Numbered from the stretch's first letter, positions 17,177 through 27,702 are shown. The stretch is DNA of 37,915 nucleotides from Roseomonas indoligenes (GCF_017813365.1 NZ_JAGIZA010000030.1:1-37915), one strand, 5' to 3'. The notes: generated by a model from the sequence alone, not told the origin. Program-made: numbers and translations.

Positions 17177-17632
17177 ATGACGCCTCGCCTCGACTACTAC
17201 GCGACCGCCCCGAAGCTGCTGGGGGCCATGATGGGACTGGAACGCGCCGTCGCCACCAGCGGGCTGGAGCACGGGCTGATCGAACTGGTGAAGACCCGCG
17301 CCTCCCAGATCAACGGCTGTGCCTTCTGCATCGACATGCACACGAGGGATGCCATGAAGGCCGGGGAGAGCCCGGCCCGCCTCTTCCTGCTGGACGCCTG
17401 GCGGGAGGCGCCGCTCTACACGGACCGGGAGCGCGCGGCCCTGGCCTGGACGGAGGCGCTGACCTTGGTTTCCCAGACCCACGCGCCGGACGAGGACTAC
17501 GAGGCGCTGGGGGCCCATTTCACCGAGGAGGAGATCGTGAAGCTGACGATGCTGATCGCCACGATCAACGCCTGGAACCGGCTGGCCATCGCCTTCCGCA
17601 GCGTCCCCGGCGTGCTGCCGAAGGCCGCCTGA
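17177..17632 (+). CDS. Carboxymuconolactone decarboxylase-family (AhpD-like) protein
   Basis: 151 residues. AAAGGA precedes the ATG. The family core is present: KTRASQINGCAFCIDMHTRDA with the redox pair Cys48-x2-Cys51 and His near 55, then LTMLIATINAWNRLAIAFR. AhpD-like proteins of this size are alkylhydroperoxidase-like or unknown oxidoreductases; those next to ECF41 sigma factors are the COE (carboxymuconolactone decarboxylase, oxidoreductase, epimerase) partners. It sits 1 bp before the sigma factor gene, with the ECF41 promoter just upstream, so it is the likely main target of that regulator. The substrate is unknown. Confidence 0.9.
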   Translation: MTPRLDYYATAPKLLGAMMGLERAVATSGLEHGLIELVKTRASQINGCAFCIDMHTRDAMKAGESPARLFLLDAWREAPLYTDRERAALAWTEALTLVSQTHAPDEDYEALGAHFTEEEIVKLTMLIATINAWNRLAIAFRSVPGVLPKAA

Positions 17633-17633
17633 G

Positions 17634-18524
17634 ATGTCGGGCGGGCCCGACGCGGCCGAGCACTTCGCGCCGCTGCGGCGGGAGCTGATCGGGCTCGCCT
17701 ACCGCATGACCGGCTCCCTCGCCACCGCGGAGGACATCGCGCAGGAGGCCTTCCTGCGCTGGAACGCCGCGGACCGGGCGAGGATCGAGCTGCCCCGTGC
17801 CTGGCTGCTGAAGGCCACGGCGCGGCTGAGCCTGGACCACCTGAAATCGGCCCGCCACCGGCGGGAGAGCTATGTCGGCCCCTGGCTGCCGGAACCTCTC
17901 CTGGTAACGGAGGAGGCGCCGCAGCAGTCCGCGCATGAGAGGGCGCAGGACATCTCCGTCGCCTTCCTCCTCACCTTGCAGCGGCTTTCCCCGGCGGAGC
18001 GGGCCGTCTTCATCCTGCACGACCTGTTCGAGACGCCCTTCGCCGAGATCGCCGCCCTGCTCCAGCGCAGCGAGGCCGCCTGCCGCCAGCTGGCCAGCCG
18101 CGCCCGCACCCATCTGGGCGAGCCCGAACCCCGGCAATCCGTGACCGATGAGGAGGCCCGCCGCATCGCCCGCGCCTTCATGGACGCCGCGCGGGATGGG
18201 CAGGAGGACGCGCTGCGGACCCTGCTGGCTAAGGACGTGGTGCTGCACACCGATGGCGGCGGCATCCGTCCGGCCGCCCGCAACCTCATCTTCGGCGCCG
18301 ACAAGGTCGGCCGATTCTTCGCCGGCCTGTCCCGCAAGGTGCCGCCCCCCTCCGCCCTGCTGCATCTCGGCCGCCTGAACGGCCTGCCCGGCTTCGTGAC
18401 GCTGGAGGCGGATGGCCTCCCCCAGGCCACCACGCTGGAGATCGTGGAGGGCCGCATCGTCGCGGTCTATGTGATGCGGAACCCGGAGAAGCTCGGCACG
18501 CTGCGCGCCTGCCTGCCGGGCTGA
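17634..18524 (+). CDS. ECF41-family RNA polymerase sigma factor with SnoaL-like C-terminus
   Basis: 296 residues, starting 1 bp after the preceding stop. Sigma region 2 (RRELIGLAYRMTGSLATAEDIAQEAFLRW) and region 4 (LLTLQRLSPAERAVFILHDLFETPFAEIAALLQRS) are followed by a ~120-residue SnoaL/NTF2-like domain instead of an anti-sigma factor. The three signatures of the ECF41 group are present: WLPEPL at 84-89 between regions 2 and 4, DGGG at 207-210, and an NPDKL-type motif, here NPEKL, at 283-287. In characterised ECF41 members the C-terminal domain acts in cis to modulate activity. Its inducing signal is not known for this clade. Target promoter candidate: 17118-17144. Confidence 0.95.
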   Translation: MSGGPDAAEHFAPLRRELIGLAYRMTGSLATAEDIAQEAFLRWNAADRARIELPRAWLLKATARLSLDHLKSARHRRESYVGPWLPEPLLVTEEAPQQSAHERAQDISVAFLLTLQRLSPAERAVFILHDLFETPFAEIAALLQRSEAACRQLASRARTHLGEPEPRQSVTDEEARRIARAFMDAARDGQEDALRTLLAKDVVLHTDGGGIRPAARNLIFGADKVGRFFAGLSRKVPPPSALLHLGRLNGLPGFVTLEADGLPQATTLEIVEGRIVAVYVMRNPEKLGTLRACLPG

Positions 18525-18589
18525 GGGACTGGCGCGCGGCCGGGCCGGAGGTCATCTTCCGCCGCCTCACGCACAGGGGCACAGGCATC

Positions 18590-19579
18590 TTGGCTTCCGA
18601 GCATCCCGACACCGTCAAACTCGGCATCGTCGGCTTCGGCATCATGGGCGAGCGCCTTCTGCGCGCGGCCCTGGACCACCACGGCGCCCCGCTGCGGCTG
18701 AGCGGCGTCTGGGACCCTTCGCCGGAAGCCGCCACCCGTCTCTCCGCGATCGCTCCCACTCTGCCAATGCTGGAGAGCGCGAAGGCCGTGATCGCGGGCT
18801 GCGACTGCCTCTACGTGGCTGCCCCGCCCGCCGCCCACCTCCCGCTCGCCGGCGCGGCGCTGGCCGCCGGCCGCTCCGTGCTGCTGGAAAAGCCCCTCTC
18901 CCACGACACGGAAGCCGCCCGCGCCTTCGTCGCCCGCGCTGAGGCGGAAGGGGCGCGCGCCGGGGTGAACTTTCCCATGGCCTCCTCCCCCGCCGTGGCC
19001 CAACTCCGTGCCTGGATGGAGGCCGGCGCCGTCGGCGCCCCGGACTCCCTCTCCATCGAGGTCGCCTTCGCCATCTGGCCCCGCCCCTGGCAGCACGACG
19101 CCGCCTCCTGGCTCTCCCGCCGCGCCGAGGGCGGCTTCACGCGGGAGGTGGTCTCCCACTTCCTCTTCCTCACCCGCCGCCTGCTCGGCCCCCTGACCCT
19201 GGAATCCGCCCGCGCCACCTACCCCGGCGAAGACCGCTCCGAGACCGCCGTGGAGGCCCGCCTCACCGCCGGCGGCATCCCCGTGACACTGCGCGGGGAC
19301 GTCGGCACCACCGACCGCGACGACACCAACGCCTGGACCTTGCGCGGCCCCGCCGGCGCCATCCGCCTGCGCGACTGGTCCATCGCCGAGCGCGAGGGCC
19401 CGGAGGGCTGGGCCACTGCCCCCGACGCCATCCCGAACGAACGGATGCGCCCGATGGTCCTGCGCGGCCAGATGGACAAGGTGATCGCCATGACCCGCGG
19501 CGAGCCCCATACCCTGGCCACCCTGCGCGAGGCGCTGGAGGTGCAGGAGATCGTGGAAGCGGTGCTGGCCGCGGGGTAG
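18590..19579 (+). CDS. Gfo/Idh/MocA-family oxidoreductase
   Basis: 329 residues from TTG 18590, the only start giving the full Rossmann fold; no ATG is available before it. NAD(P)-binding LGIVGFGIMGERLL near residues 11-24, then CDCLYVAAPPAAH and the family's E-K-P motif in VLLEKPLSHD. Later residues, SRRAEGGFTREVVSHFLFLTRRLLG, form the substrate-domain helix with a conserved Gly and His. The family oxidises or reduces sugars, inositols or similar polyols, usually in the cytoplasm. It lies 65 bp after the ECF41 sigma gene on the same strand and may belong to its regulon. The substrate cannot be inferred. Confidence 0.88.
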   Translation: MASEHPDTVKLGIVGFGIMGERLLRAALDHHGAPLRLSGVWDPSPEAATRLSAIAPTLPMLESAKAVIAGCDCLYVAAPPAAHLPLAGAALAAGRSVLLEKPLSHDTEAARAFVARAEAEGARAGVNFPMASSPAVAQLRAWMEAGAVGAPDSLSIEVAFAIWPRPWQHDAASWLSRRAEGGFTREVVSHFLFLTRRLLGPLTLESARATYPGEDRSETAVEARLTAGGIPVTLRGDVGTTDRDDTNAWTLRGPAGAIRLRDWSIAEREGPEGWATAPDAIPNERMRPMVLRGQMDKVIAMTRGEPHTLATLREALEVQEIVEAVLAAG

Positions 19580-19587
19580 CGGCAGCT

Positions 19588-19830
19588 CGGGGGCTCCGCC
19601 CCCGGAACCCCGGGACAAGCGCTTCGCGTCTGCCCAGGCCAGGGGGAAGAAAGAATACTTCCTCCTGGACCCCATCATCTTCTTCGAGTTGGTTTCAGAG
19701 AACCCTGTTGCACGCCGAGGGTCGATGACCCTCGGCGAACCGCCAGCCCCGCATTCCGCGGCAGCTCCCCGGAAAAAGATGAGGGTGGGGGTTCCCGGCG
19801 GAGGGAGAATTCCTTCTCCCTCCCCCTGGG
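19588..19830. repeat. Composite intergenic repeat R4 (C-A-B-A)
   Basis: A short C-type hairpin CGGGGGC, TCC, GCCCCCG lies at 19588-19604. Module A is near 19639-19668 with tail ACCCCATCATCTTCTTC. Module B at 19713-19737 is a perfect 11 bp stem with CGCCGAGGGTC and loop GAT. A second module A in inverted orientation has tail GGAAAAAGATGAGGG and a perfect 10 bp hairpin (19800-19809, 19814-19823, loop TTCC). The two A modules form an inverted repeat around B. Confidence 0.85.
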
Positions 19831-19947
19831 GCCATTCCCGCCCGCCCCTGCCCGGTGCTAGACGGCCGCCCTTCCCGCCCGCACCGGACCGGGAAGGCAT
19901 GGATTGACCGCGCGAATGACGGTCTGAGCGAAGAAGGCAGGCCGCGC

Positions 19948-20910
19948 ATGGCAGGGCAGAACGGGCATCGGGGCCGGCAGAACCGCAAGCCCAAGGGAAA
20001 GCCCCTGGACGGCTGGCTGATCGTGGACAAGCCCACGGGCATGGGCTCCACGGACGTGGTCACGAAGCTCAAGCGCGCCTTCGACGCCCAGAAGGTCGGC
20101 CATGGCGGCACGCTGGATCCGCTGGCGACCGGCATCCTGCCCATCGCCTTCGGCGCCGCCACGAAGGCCGTGCCCTACGTGATGGACAGCACGAAGGTGT
20201 ACCGCTTCACCCTGAAGATGGGCGACGAACGGGATTCCGACGATGCCGACGGGAACACCATCGCCACCTCCGATTATCGCCCGACGAACGAGCAGATCGA
20301 GGCCGCCCTGCCGGCCTTCCGCGGCGACATCATGCAGGTTCCGCCCATCTACTCCGCCATCAAGGTGAACGGGGAGCGCGCCTACGACCTGGCGCGCGAG
20401 GGCCAGGCGGTGGAGCTGCAGCCCCGCCCTGCCCGGGTGGACCGCTTCGAGCTGGTGGAGCGCATCGACGACGACACGGCCGTGTTCCACGTGCAGTCCG
20501 GCAAGGGCGTGTACATGCGCTCCCTCGCCCGGGACCTGGCGCGGGCGGCGGGAACGGTGGGGCATATCGCGGCCCTGCGCCGCCTGCGGGTCGGACCCTT
20601 CCGAGAGGAGGCGGCGATTCCGCTGGACAGCCTGATTGTCACGGGCGATACCCCGCCCCCTTCCCCGGCGCTTCTGCTGCCGGTGACGACCGCGCTGGAC
20701 GACATCCCGGCACTGGCCGTCACCGAAGCCGAGGCCGCCCGGCTCTCCTTCGGCCAGGAACTCTCCCTGGTCGATTTCATGGGCCGGGTTCCGCAGGCGG
20801 CCAACCCCGATGGGGGCCTGGTCCGCGTGCTGTCGGGGGAGCGCCTGATGGGATTGTGCCGCCTGGGGGAAGGGCTTCTCCGCCCCGAACGCTGGCTCGC
20901 CCGCGGGTGA
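19948..20910 (+). CDS. truB: tRNA pseudouridine-55 synthase
   Basis: 320 residues from ATG 19948; the frame is open upstream, but that part is non-conserved and lies in repeat R4 and its flank. The N-terminal tail is basic (RGRQNRKPKGKPLDG), then WLIVDKPTGMGSTDVV and the catalytic motif VGHGGTLDPLATGIL with Asp57. Further landmarks are RDSDDADGN, QVPPIYSAIKVNGERAYDLAREG and KGVYMRSLARDL. It makes pseudouridine 55 in the T-loop of tRNAs. It is followed 29 bp later by rpsO, the classical order in bacteria. infB and rbfA, usually upstream, are not here. Confidence 0.97.
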   Translation: MAGQNGHRGRQNRKPKGKPLDGWLIVDKPTGMGSTDVVTKLKRAFDAQKVGHGGTLDPLATGILPIAFGAATKAVPYVMDSTKVYRFTLKMGDERDSDDADGNTIATSDYRPTNEQIEAALPAFRGDIMQVPPIYSAIKVNGERAYDLAREGQAVELQPRPARVDRFELVERIDDDTAVFHVQSGKGVYMRSLARDLARAAGTVGHIAALRRLRVGPFREEAAIPLDSLIVTGDTPPPSPALLLPVTTALDDIPALAVTEAEAARLSFGQELSLVDFMGRVPQAANPDGGLVRVLSGERLMGLCRLGEGLLRPERWLARG

Positions 20911-20939
20911 CCCTGAAATCCCGACCTTAGGATATCCCG

Positions 20940-21212
20940 ATGTCGATGATCACTCCTGAGCGCCGCGCCGCGCTCATCCAGGAATACGCCACCGCCCCGG
21001 GCGACACCGGCTCGCCGGAAGTCCAGGTGGCCCTGCTCACCGAGCGGATTACCTCGCTGACGGAGCACATGAAGGTCCACCCGAAGGACTTCCACTCCCG
21101 GCGCGGCCTGCTCGTGCTCGTTGGCCAGCGCCGCGGCCTTCTCGACTACACGAAGAAGAAGAGCCAGCAGCGCTACGAGACCCTGATCGGTCGCCTCGGC
21201 CTGCGCCGCTAA
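20940..21212 (+). CDS. rpsO: 30S ribosomal protein S15
   Basis: 90 residues; AGGATA lies 8 bp before the ATG. Family landmarks: [48 protein letters not shown] (shown in parts here: [28 protein letters not shown]) and the C-terminal [14 protein letters not shown]15 binds 16S rRNA helices 20-22 early in assembly. It follows truB, ends in a strong terminator, and unusually is not followed by pnp. Confidence 0.98.
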   Translation: MSMITPERRAALIQEYATAPGDTGSPEVQVALLTERITSLTEHMKVHPKDFHSRRGLLVLVGQRRGLLDYTKKKSQQRYETLIGRLGLRR

Positions 21213-21242
21213 GACACACGGTTCCCTCAAGGGACCGCTCGG

Positions 21243-21274
21243 GGCCGGGGGAAGTCATTCCTCCGGCCTTTTTT
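21243..21274 (+). terminator. Rho-independent terminator of truB-rpsO
   Basis: Stem 21243-21253 with 21258-21268 (GGCCGGGGGAA and TTCCTCCGGCC, one G-T pair), loop GTCA, followed by six T residues at 21269-21274. It lies 30 bp after the rpsO stop. Confidence 0.93.
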
Positions 21275-21464
21275 GCGTGCGCTGTTCCCCAGGGAGCTTC
21301 GTCCCTGGCCCGCTCAACAGGGGACCGGGGCGCGAGAGACGGTATCCCGCCCTTGCAGCTGTCCAGGCTCCCGGATGCCTCCAAGGCCCGAAGACGATCT
21401 GGTGATGAGCTACGGGGAGCAAGAACTCCTCCTACCTTCCCGGCGACAAGCCAATGGCTGGGAA

Positions 21465-21844
21465 TGTGGACGAAGCGCTCGGCCCTGGGGGCATCTGGCG
21501 AGGCCTGTGGACAAGTTGGTGGAATAGATGGGCGGCGCCGTTGGGACAGGGGCGCAAGAGACGGCAGCAAAGCCTTGTGGAGTCAGGGAATTCTTTGTTG
21601 CTTACCTGCTTGTGGATATCATAACTGCAAGCATTTTCAACAGGTTAGATCTTAAACTGCGTAACTCCCCGGAGTCCGTGGAACAAAGCGCGGACTCTCG
21701 GGCGAGTCCGACCCGGTCAAGCCCTGATCCTGTGGATAAATCACGGGAAAAGTGAATCGCTTGTCCCTGTCGCCTCCAGGACGCGGAACGCTCGGGCACG
21801 TTGTCGCTCAAGCCGGGCAAGCGGCTGGAATCCCCAGGGGAATC
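21465..21844. other. Candidate replication origin: DnaA-box-like and GANTC cluster
   Basis: No gene lies between the rpsO terminator and the dnaJ terminator. Sites in one orientation are TGTGGACGA (21465), TGTGGACAA (21506), TGTGGAGTC (21576), TGTGGATAT (21611) and the consensus DnaA box TGTGGATAA (21731). The stretch 21591-21660 is only 37% GC in a genome near 70%. Seven GANTC sites, the CcrM methylation motif, fall at 21580, 21672, 21693, 21704, 21754, 21828 and 21840, where about one would be expected from composition. Three of them lie in a GGAGTCCG / CGGACTC / CGAGTCCG arrangement of alternating inverted repeats. The proposal as origin is inference. A DnaA-controlled promoter or a non-coding RNA locus is the alternative. 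Confidence 0.5.
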
Positions 21845-21878
21845 CCGGACGGGTCCGGAACGCCGGGCCGGCGCCAAG

Positions 21879-21911
21879 AAAAAACCCCCGCCGGCGGACC
21901 GGCGGGGGTTT
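21879..21911 (-). terminator. Rho-independent terminator of dnaK-dnaJ
   Basis: A perfect 13 bp stem (21882-21894 with 21899-21911) with loop CGGA; on the minus strand it runs into six T residues (21879-21884). It lies 25 bp after the dnaJ stop. Confidence 0.93.
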
Positions 21912-21936
21912 CTCGAGAAACACTCGGAGAAGGCGC

Positions 21937-23088
21937 TCAGCGCCCCAGCCCGTCCCAGAACTCCTTCACGCGGGAGAAAAAGCCCTCGCTCTCCGGGCTG
22001 GTGCGATTGTTGGCCTCGGCCTCGGCCTCGAACTGCTCCAGCAACTCGCGCTGCTTCGGGGTCAGGTTCTGCGGCGTCTCGACGGAGACCTGCACGTACA
22101 TGTCCCCCCGCGCGGCGGAGCGGAGGACGGAGAAGCCCTTGCCCCGCAGGCGGAACTGGTCGCCCGCCTGGGTGCCGGTGGGGATCTGCACCCGGGCACG
22201 GCCGCCGTCGATGCTCGGCACCTCCACGTTCCCGCCCAGCGCCGCCTGCGTCATCCGCAGGGGCACGCGGATGAAGATGTTGTTCCCCTCCCGCTGGAAG
22301 ATCGGGTGGGGCTTGATGCCGATATCCACATAGAGGTCGCCGGCCGGCGCCCCGCGCAGCCCGGCCTCGCCCTCGCCCGCCAGGCGGATGCGGGTGCCCT
22401 CCTCCACGCCCGCGGGGATGGTCACGTTGAGGTTGCGGTCCTTCTGGACGCGCCCGGCGCCCCCGCAGACCTTGCAGGGGTTCTTGATGGTGCGCCCCTG
22501 GCCGCCGCAGGTCGGGCAGGCGCGCTCCACCAGGAAGAAGCCGGACTGGGCGCGCACCTTGCCGGCGCCCTTGCAGGTCGGGCAGGTCTCGGTCTGCGGC
22601 TTGCCGCCCTCCGCGCCCGTGCCCTGGCAATTGTCGCAGGAGACGGAGGAGGGGACGCGGATCGTCTGCTTCGTGCCGGCAAAGGCCTCTTCCAGCGCGA
22701 TCGTCACCTCGGTCCGCAGGTCGGCGCCGCGGCCGCTGTTCTGGCCGCCCCCGCCGCCCCGGCGCCCGCCGAGGTTGCCGAACATCTGCTCGAAGATGTC
22801 CTCGAAGCCGCCGCCCGCAAAGCCGCCGCCACCGCCGAAGGGGCCGCCGCCACCCCCGCCGCCCTCGAAGGCGGCATGGCCGTAGCGGTCATAGGCGGCC
22901 CGCTTCTCGGCGTCCTTCAGGACGTCGTAGGCCTCGTTGCACTCCTTGAAGTTCGCTTCGGCCGCCTTGTCCCCGGGATTGCGGTCGGGGTGGTGCTGCA
23001 TGGCGAGCTTGCGGAACGCCTTCTTCAGCGTGTCCTCGTTCGCGTCGCGGGCGACGCCCAGCACCTCGTAATAGTCACGCTTGGCCAT
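21937..23088 (-). CDS. dnaJ: Chaperone DnaJ
   Basis: 383 residues with all four DnaJ parts. J domain 1-70 with the HPD motif in [11 protein letters not shown]. Gly/Phe-rich linker (about 75-115, runs of GGGG). Zinc domain with four CxxCxGxG repeats: [24 protein letters not shown] and CKVCGGAG. C-terminal substrate-binding region ending [16 protein letters not shown] ([10 protein letters not shown]). It stimulates DnaK ATPase activity and delivers unfolded protein in the cytoplasm. It lies 140 bp downstream of dnaK with a stem-loop in the gap, followed by a strong terminator. Confidence 0.98.
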   Translation of the reverse strand: MAKRDYYEVLGVARDANEDTLKKAFRKLAMQHHPDRNPGDKAAEANFKECNEAYDVLKDAEKRAAYDRYGHAAFEGGGGGGGPFGGGGGFAGGGFEDIFEQMFGNLGGRRGGGGGQNSGRGADLRTEVTIALEEAFAGTKQTIRVPSSVSCDNCQGTGAEGGKPQTETCPTCKGAGKVRAQSGFFLVERACPTCGGQGRTIKNPCKVCGGAGRVQKDRNLNVTIPAGVEEGTRIRLAGEGEAGLRGAPAGDLYVDIGIKPHPIFQREGNNIFIRVPLRMTQAALGGNVEVPSIDGGRARVQIPTGTQAGDQFRLRGKGFSVLRSAARGDMYVQVSVETPQNLTPKQRELLEQFEAEAEANNRTSPESEGFFSRVKEFWDGLGR

Positions 23089-23172
23089 GATGGTTCCCGT
23101 GCGGGGCGTGCGCTCGCCCTGAGGGGTTGAATACGAGCGGGGTGAATACAGGAACGGCGCCGCAAAGAGAAA

Positions 23173-23203
23173 GCGCCCGGCCCGCTCTCGCGATGCCGGG
23201 CGC
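23173..23203 (-). terminator. Stem-loop between dnaK and dnaJ
   Basis: Stem 23173-23181 with 23195-23203 (GCGCCCGGC and GCCGGGCGC, 9 bp perfect, 13-base loop), 26 bp after the dnaK stop. On the minus strand only an interrupted T stretch (TTTCTCTTTG) follows, so it is more likely a partial attenuator or RNA-stability element giving less dnaJ than dnaK. Confidence 0.6.
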
Positions 23204-23228
23204 CTTTTCTACTTCACGGCGTGGCCGT

Positions 23229-25175
<1,947 letters not shown>

Positions 25176-25349
25176 CCGTCACTCCTTTTCGCGGCGGCCG
25201 GGGCACGGCCCGTGATCAGGCACCGTGCGCGGCCCCATTGTTCAATCGGATGGGGGTTGGAAAACGGGTCCTGACCTGCCGGCCATTCCCGTCGGCCCCG
25301 ATGTATTCAGGGGCAGGCGGCGCGACAAGACCCTGGGGCCAGGGATTCT

Positions 25350-25522
25350 CGGGGGCTCCGCCGGGGGAAGAAGGAATCCCTCCCCCGCGCCCCATCATCC
25401 TCTTTTCCAGGGCTGCCACGCCGCCCGGCAAACCCCCCGTTCCGCATCCCGCGGCAACCCTCCAGAAGAAGAGTAAGGGCGAGGGGGTCGGGGCGAGGGA
25501 GAATTCCTGCTCCCTCTCCCTG
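25350..25522. repeat. Composite intergenic repeat R5 (A-x-A, B degenerate)
   Basis: The left A module has arms CGGGGGA and TCCCCCG near 25361-25387, then CGCCCCATCATCCTCTTTTCC. The right A module has AGAAGAAGAGTAAGGG and a hairpin around GAATTCC with GAGGGAG/CTCCCTC arms near 25494-25516. No paired B stem remains between them. It lies between the divergent dnaK and hydrolase genes, so here it cannot be a simple terminator. Confidence 0.7.
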
Positions 25523-25555
25523 GCCGAGCGGAAGGTTCTGCCCGAACATCCGTCC

Positions 25556-26371
25556 ATGCTCCCCGACGATCCCGAAGCCCGGCTGAACCGCCTGATCCAG
25601 GCTGCCACCCCCGCGGAAACAACCCATGGCGGCGGCCGGATGATCTGGCACGAATGGGGATCGGGGCGGCCGGCGGTGCTGCTGCACGGCGGCGCCGGGT
25701 CCTGGCGGCACTGGGCGCGCAACATCGAGGCCCTGTCCGCTCGGCGCCGCCTCCTCGTGCCGGACCTGCCGGGGCTGGGGGAATCCGACCTGCCGCCGCC
25801 CGGCACGGATCTGCCGGGCCTCGCCGCCCTCGTCGCGGCCGGGATCGCGGCGCGGGTCGGCGATGCGCCCTACGACCTCGTCGGCTTCTCCTTCGGTTCC
25901 ATCATCGCGGGGCACGTCGCCGCCCGGCCCGGGGCGCGGGTGCTCTCCCTCGCCCTCCTTGGTGCCGGCTCCCTCGGCCTGACCCGGGAACCCGTGCCCC
26001 TCCTCTCCATCCGCGACCGCCGGGGCGAGGACCGGGTGGCCGCGCACCGCGAGAACCTGGCCCGGCTGATGATCCACGACCCCGCCCGGATCGACGCGGA
26101 GGCCCTGGCCATCCAGGCCTGGAACAGCGACCACGCCCGCTACCGCAGCCGCAACGTCGTTCACCCCACCGCCCTGCGGGAGGCGCTGGAGAGGGTCCGC
26201 GCCCCGCTCTCGGTGATCTACGGCGAGCACGACGCCATCGTCGTGCCCCACATGGCCGAGCGGATCGCCTTCTTCCGCGAACGGGGCACCGAGCCCCTGG
26301 TCATCCCCGGCGCCGGCCACTGGGTCGCCTTCGAGGCGCCCGGGCCAGTGAACGCGGCGCTGCTGGCCTGA
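25556..26371 (+). CDS. Alpha/beta-fold hydrolase
   Basis: 271 residues from ATG 25556; the frame is open upstream, but that part is repeat R5 sequence. Oxyanion-hole motif LLHGGAGSWRHW, nucleophile elbow VGFSFGSIIAG with Ser in G-F-S-F-G, acid in VIYGEHDAIV and histidine in IPGAGHWVAFEAP. Triad and length are those of the epoxide hydrolase/haloperoxidase-like branch. It is cytoplasmic, with no signal peptide. The substrate cannot be predicted. No good Shine-Dalgarno stands before the ATG (the nearest, GGAAGG, is 20 bp away), so the start is provisional. The MFS gene starts 105 bp downstream on the same strand. Confidence 0.85.
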   Translation: MLPDDPEARLNRLIQAATPAETTHGGGRMIWHEWGSGRPAVLLHGGAGSWRHWARNIEALSARRRLLVPDLPGLGESDLPPPGTDLPGLAALVAAGIAARVGDAPYDLVGFSFGSIIAGHVAARPGARVLSLALLGAGSLGLTREPVPLLSIRDRRGEDRVAAHRENLARLMIHDPARIDAEALAIQAWNSDHARYRSRNVVHPTALREALERVRAPLSVIYGEHDAIVVPHMAERIAFFRERGTEPLVIPGAGHWVAFEAPGPVNAALLA

Positions 26372-26475
26372 GCGGGCGTCAGGGGCCCCGGCCGATCGAC
26401 GCGCCCGCCCCTGCATTCCAGCCCCGCGCGGCCGGGACTGGCCTTCCGGTGGACCGGGCCCCACCATGGCCGGGC

Positions 26476-27702
26476 ATGCTCGCCCCGCCCGACGAAGCCT
26501 CCCGCATCCGCCGGCTGATCACCCTCTATGGCCTGACGGCCTTCACCACCTCCCTTTCCGCCCGCAGCCTCGATCCCATCCTGCCGGAGATCGCCCGGAG
26601 TTTCGCGGCGGCCACGGATTCGGTGGCGCTGCTCGCCTCCGCCTTCGCCCTGCCCTACGCGCTGGTGCAGCCCTTCCTCGGACCGGTGGGGGATGCGCTG
26701 GGCAAGCGGCGGATCATCGCGCTGGCCACGCTGCTCACCGGCCTGGCCCTCGTCGCCTGTGCCCTGGCCCCCTCCCTCGGGCTCCTTTTCGGCTTCCGCG
26801 CCCTCGCGGGGGCGGCGGCGGGGGGCATCTACCCCCTGGTCATCGCCACCTTCGGGGACCGGGTGCCCCAGGCCTCGCGGCAGGTGGCGCTCAGCCGGCT
26901 GCTGGCCTTCTCCACCGCCGGACAGATCGCGGGTGGGGTGGTCTCCGGCCTCGTCCACGGCTTCGTGGACTGGCGTGGGATCATCGGCGGCGGGGCCGTG
27001 GCGGTGCTCGCCATGGGCCTGGTGCTCTGGCGGGACCTGCGGCGGGAGCCCGACACGGCCGCCGGCCGGCTGGACGCGGGCTCCGCCGCCCGGCGCTACC
27101 GGGAGATCGTGCGGCTGCCCGCCGCCCGGCGCATCTACGCCGCGGTGGCCACCGAAGGCCTCTTCGTCTTTGGCCTCTTTCCCTATCTCGCGGCGCTGGT
27201 GGCGGGCTGGGGGCTGGGCGGCGCGGTGCAGGCGGGGCTGGCGATCGGGGCCTTCGGCGCATCGGGCGTCGCCTACACCTTCCTGGCCGGGCCGATGCTG
27301 TCGCGGCTGGGGCTGGCGGCCATGCAGCGCGTGGCGGGGCTGGTGGTGGCCACGGGCTTCCTTCTCGTTTCCGCCGGCGGATGGGCCCTGGGGCTGGGCG
27401 TCCTGCCGGTGGTGCTGGGCATGTTCCTCATCGGGCTGGGCTACTTCACCATGCACAACTCCCTGCAGATGCGGGTGACGGAGATCGCGCCCCATGCCCG
27501 GGGATCGGCGGTGGCGATGCACGCCTTCTCCTTCTTCGTGGGGCAGTCCCTCGGGCCGCTCCTCTTCGGCACGGTCCTCGGCAGGTTCGGGCCCACGGGG
27601 GCGCTGGCGGTCAGCGGGACGGCGATGCTGGCGCTCGGCCTTGCCCTTTCCCGCATCATGCCCGGCCGGGAGCTGCCGGATCATGGGGATCGGGCGCGGT
27701 AA
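26476..27702 (+). CDS. Major facilitator superfamily transporter
   Basis: 408 residues from ATG 26476, about twelve hydrophobic segments. The cytoplasmic loop between helices 2 and 3 carries MFS motif A (GPVGDALGKRRIIA, near 74-87). The pattern GFRALAGAAAGGIYPLVIATFGDRVP after helix 4 is like the drug/metabolite exporters of the DHA1 type. The middle loop DLRREPDTAAGRLD separates the two six-helix halves. The C-terminal half keeps a partial repeat (IAPHARGSAVAMHAFSFFVGQSLGPLLFG). It is probably an inner-membrane proton-driven exporter; the substrate is unknown. It is next to a hydrolase and an aminotransferase on the same strand, without a strong functional link. Confidence 0.88.
   Translation: MLAPPDEASRIRRLITLYGLTAFTTSLSARSLDPILPEIARSFAAATDSVALLASAFALPYALVQPFLGPVGDALGKRRIIALATLLTGLALVACALAPSLGLLFGFRALAGAAAGGIYPLVIATFGDRVPQASRQVALSRLLAFSTAGQIAGGVVSGLVHGFVDWRGIIGGGAVAVLAMGLVLWRDLRREPDTAAGRLDAGSAARRYREIVRLPAARRIYAAVATEGLFVFGLFPYLAALVAGWGLGGAVQAGLAIGAFGASGVAYTFLAGPMLSRLGLAAMQRVAGLVVATGFLLVSAGGWALGLGVLPVVLGMFLIGLGYFTMHNSLQMRVTEIAPHARGSAVAMHAFSFFVGQSLGPLLFGTVLGRFGPTGALAVSGTAMLALGLALSRIMPGRELPDHGDRAR

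Noticed and set aside
25176-25349. RpoH heat-shock promoter upstream of dnaK
   Set aside because: TTGAAC and CCCCTGAA fragments are present but not with the right spacing or order; only a weak vegetative-type pair was noted.
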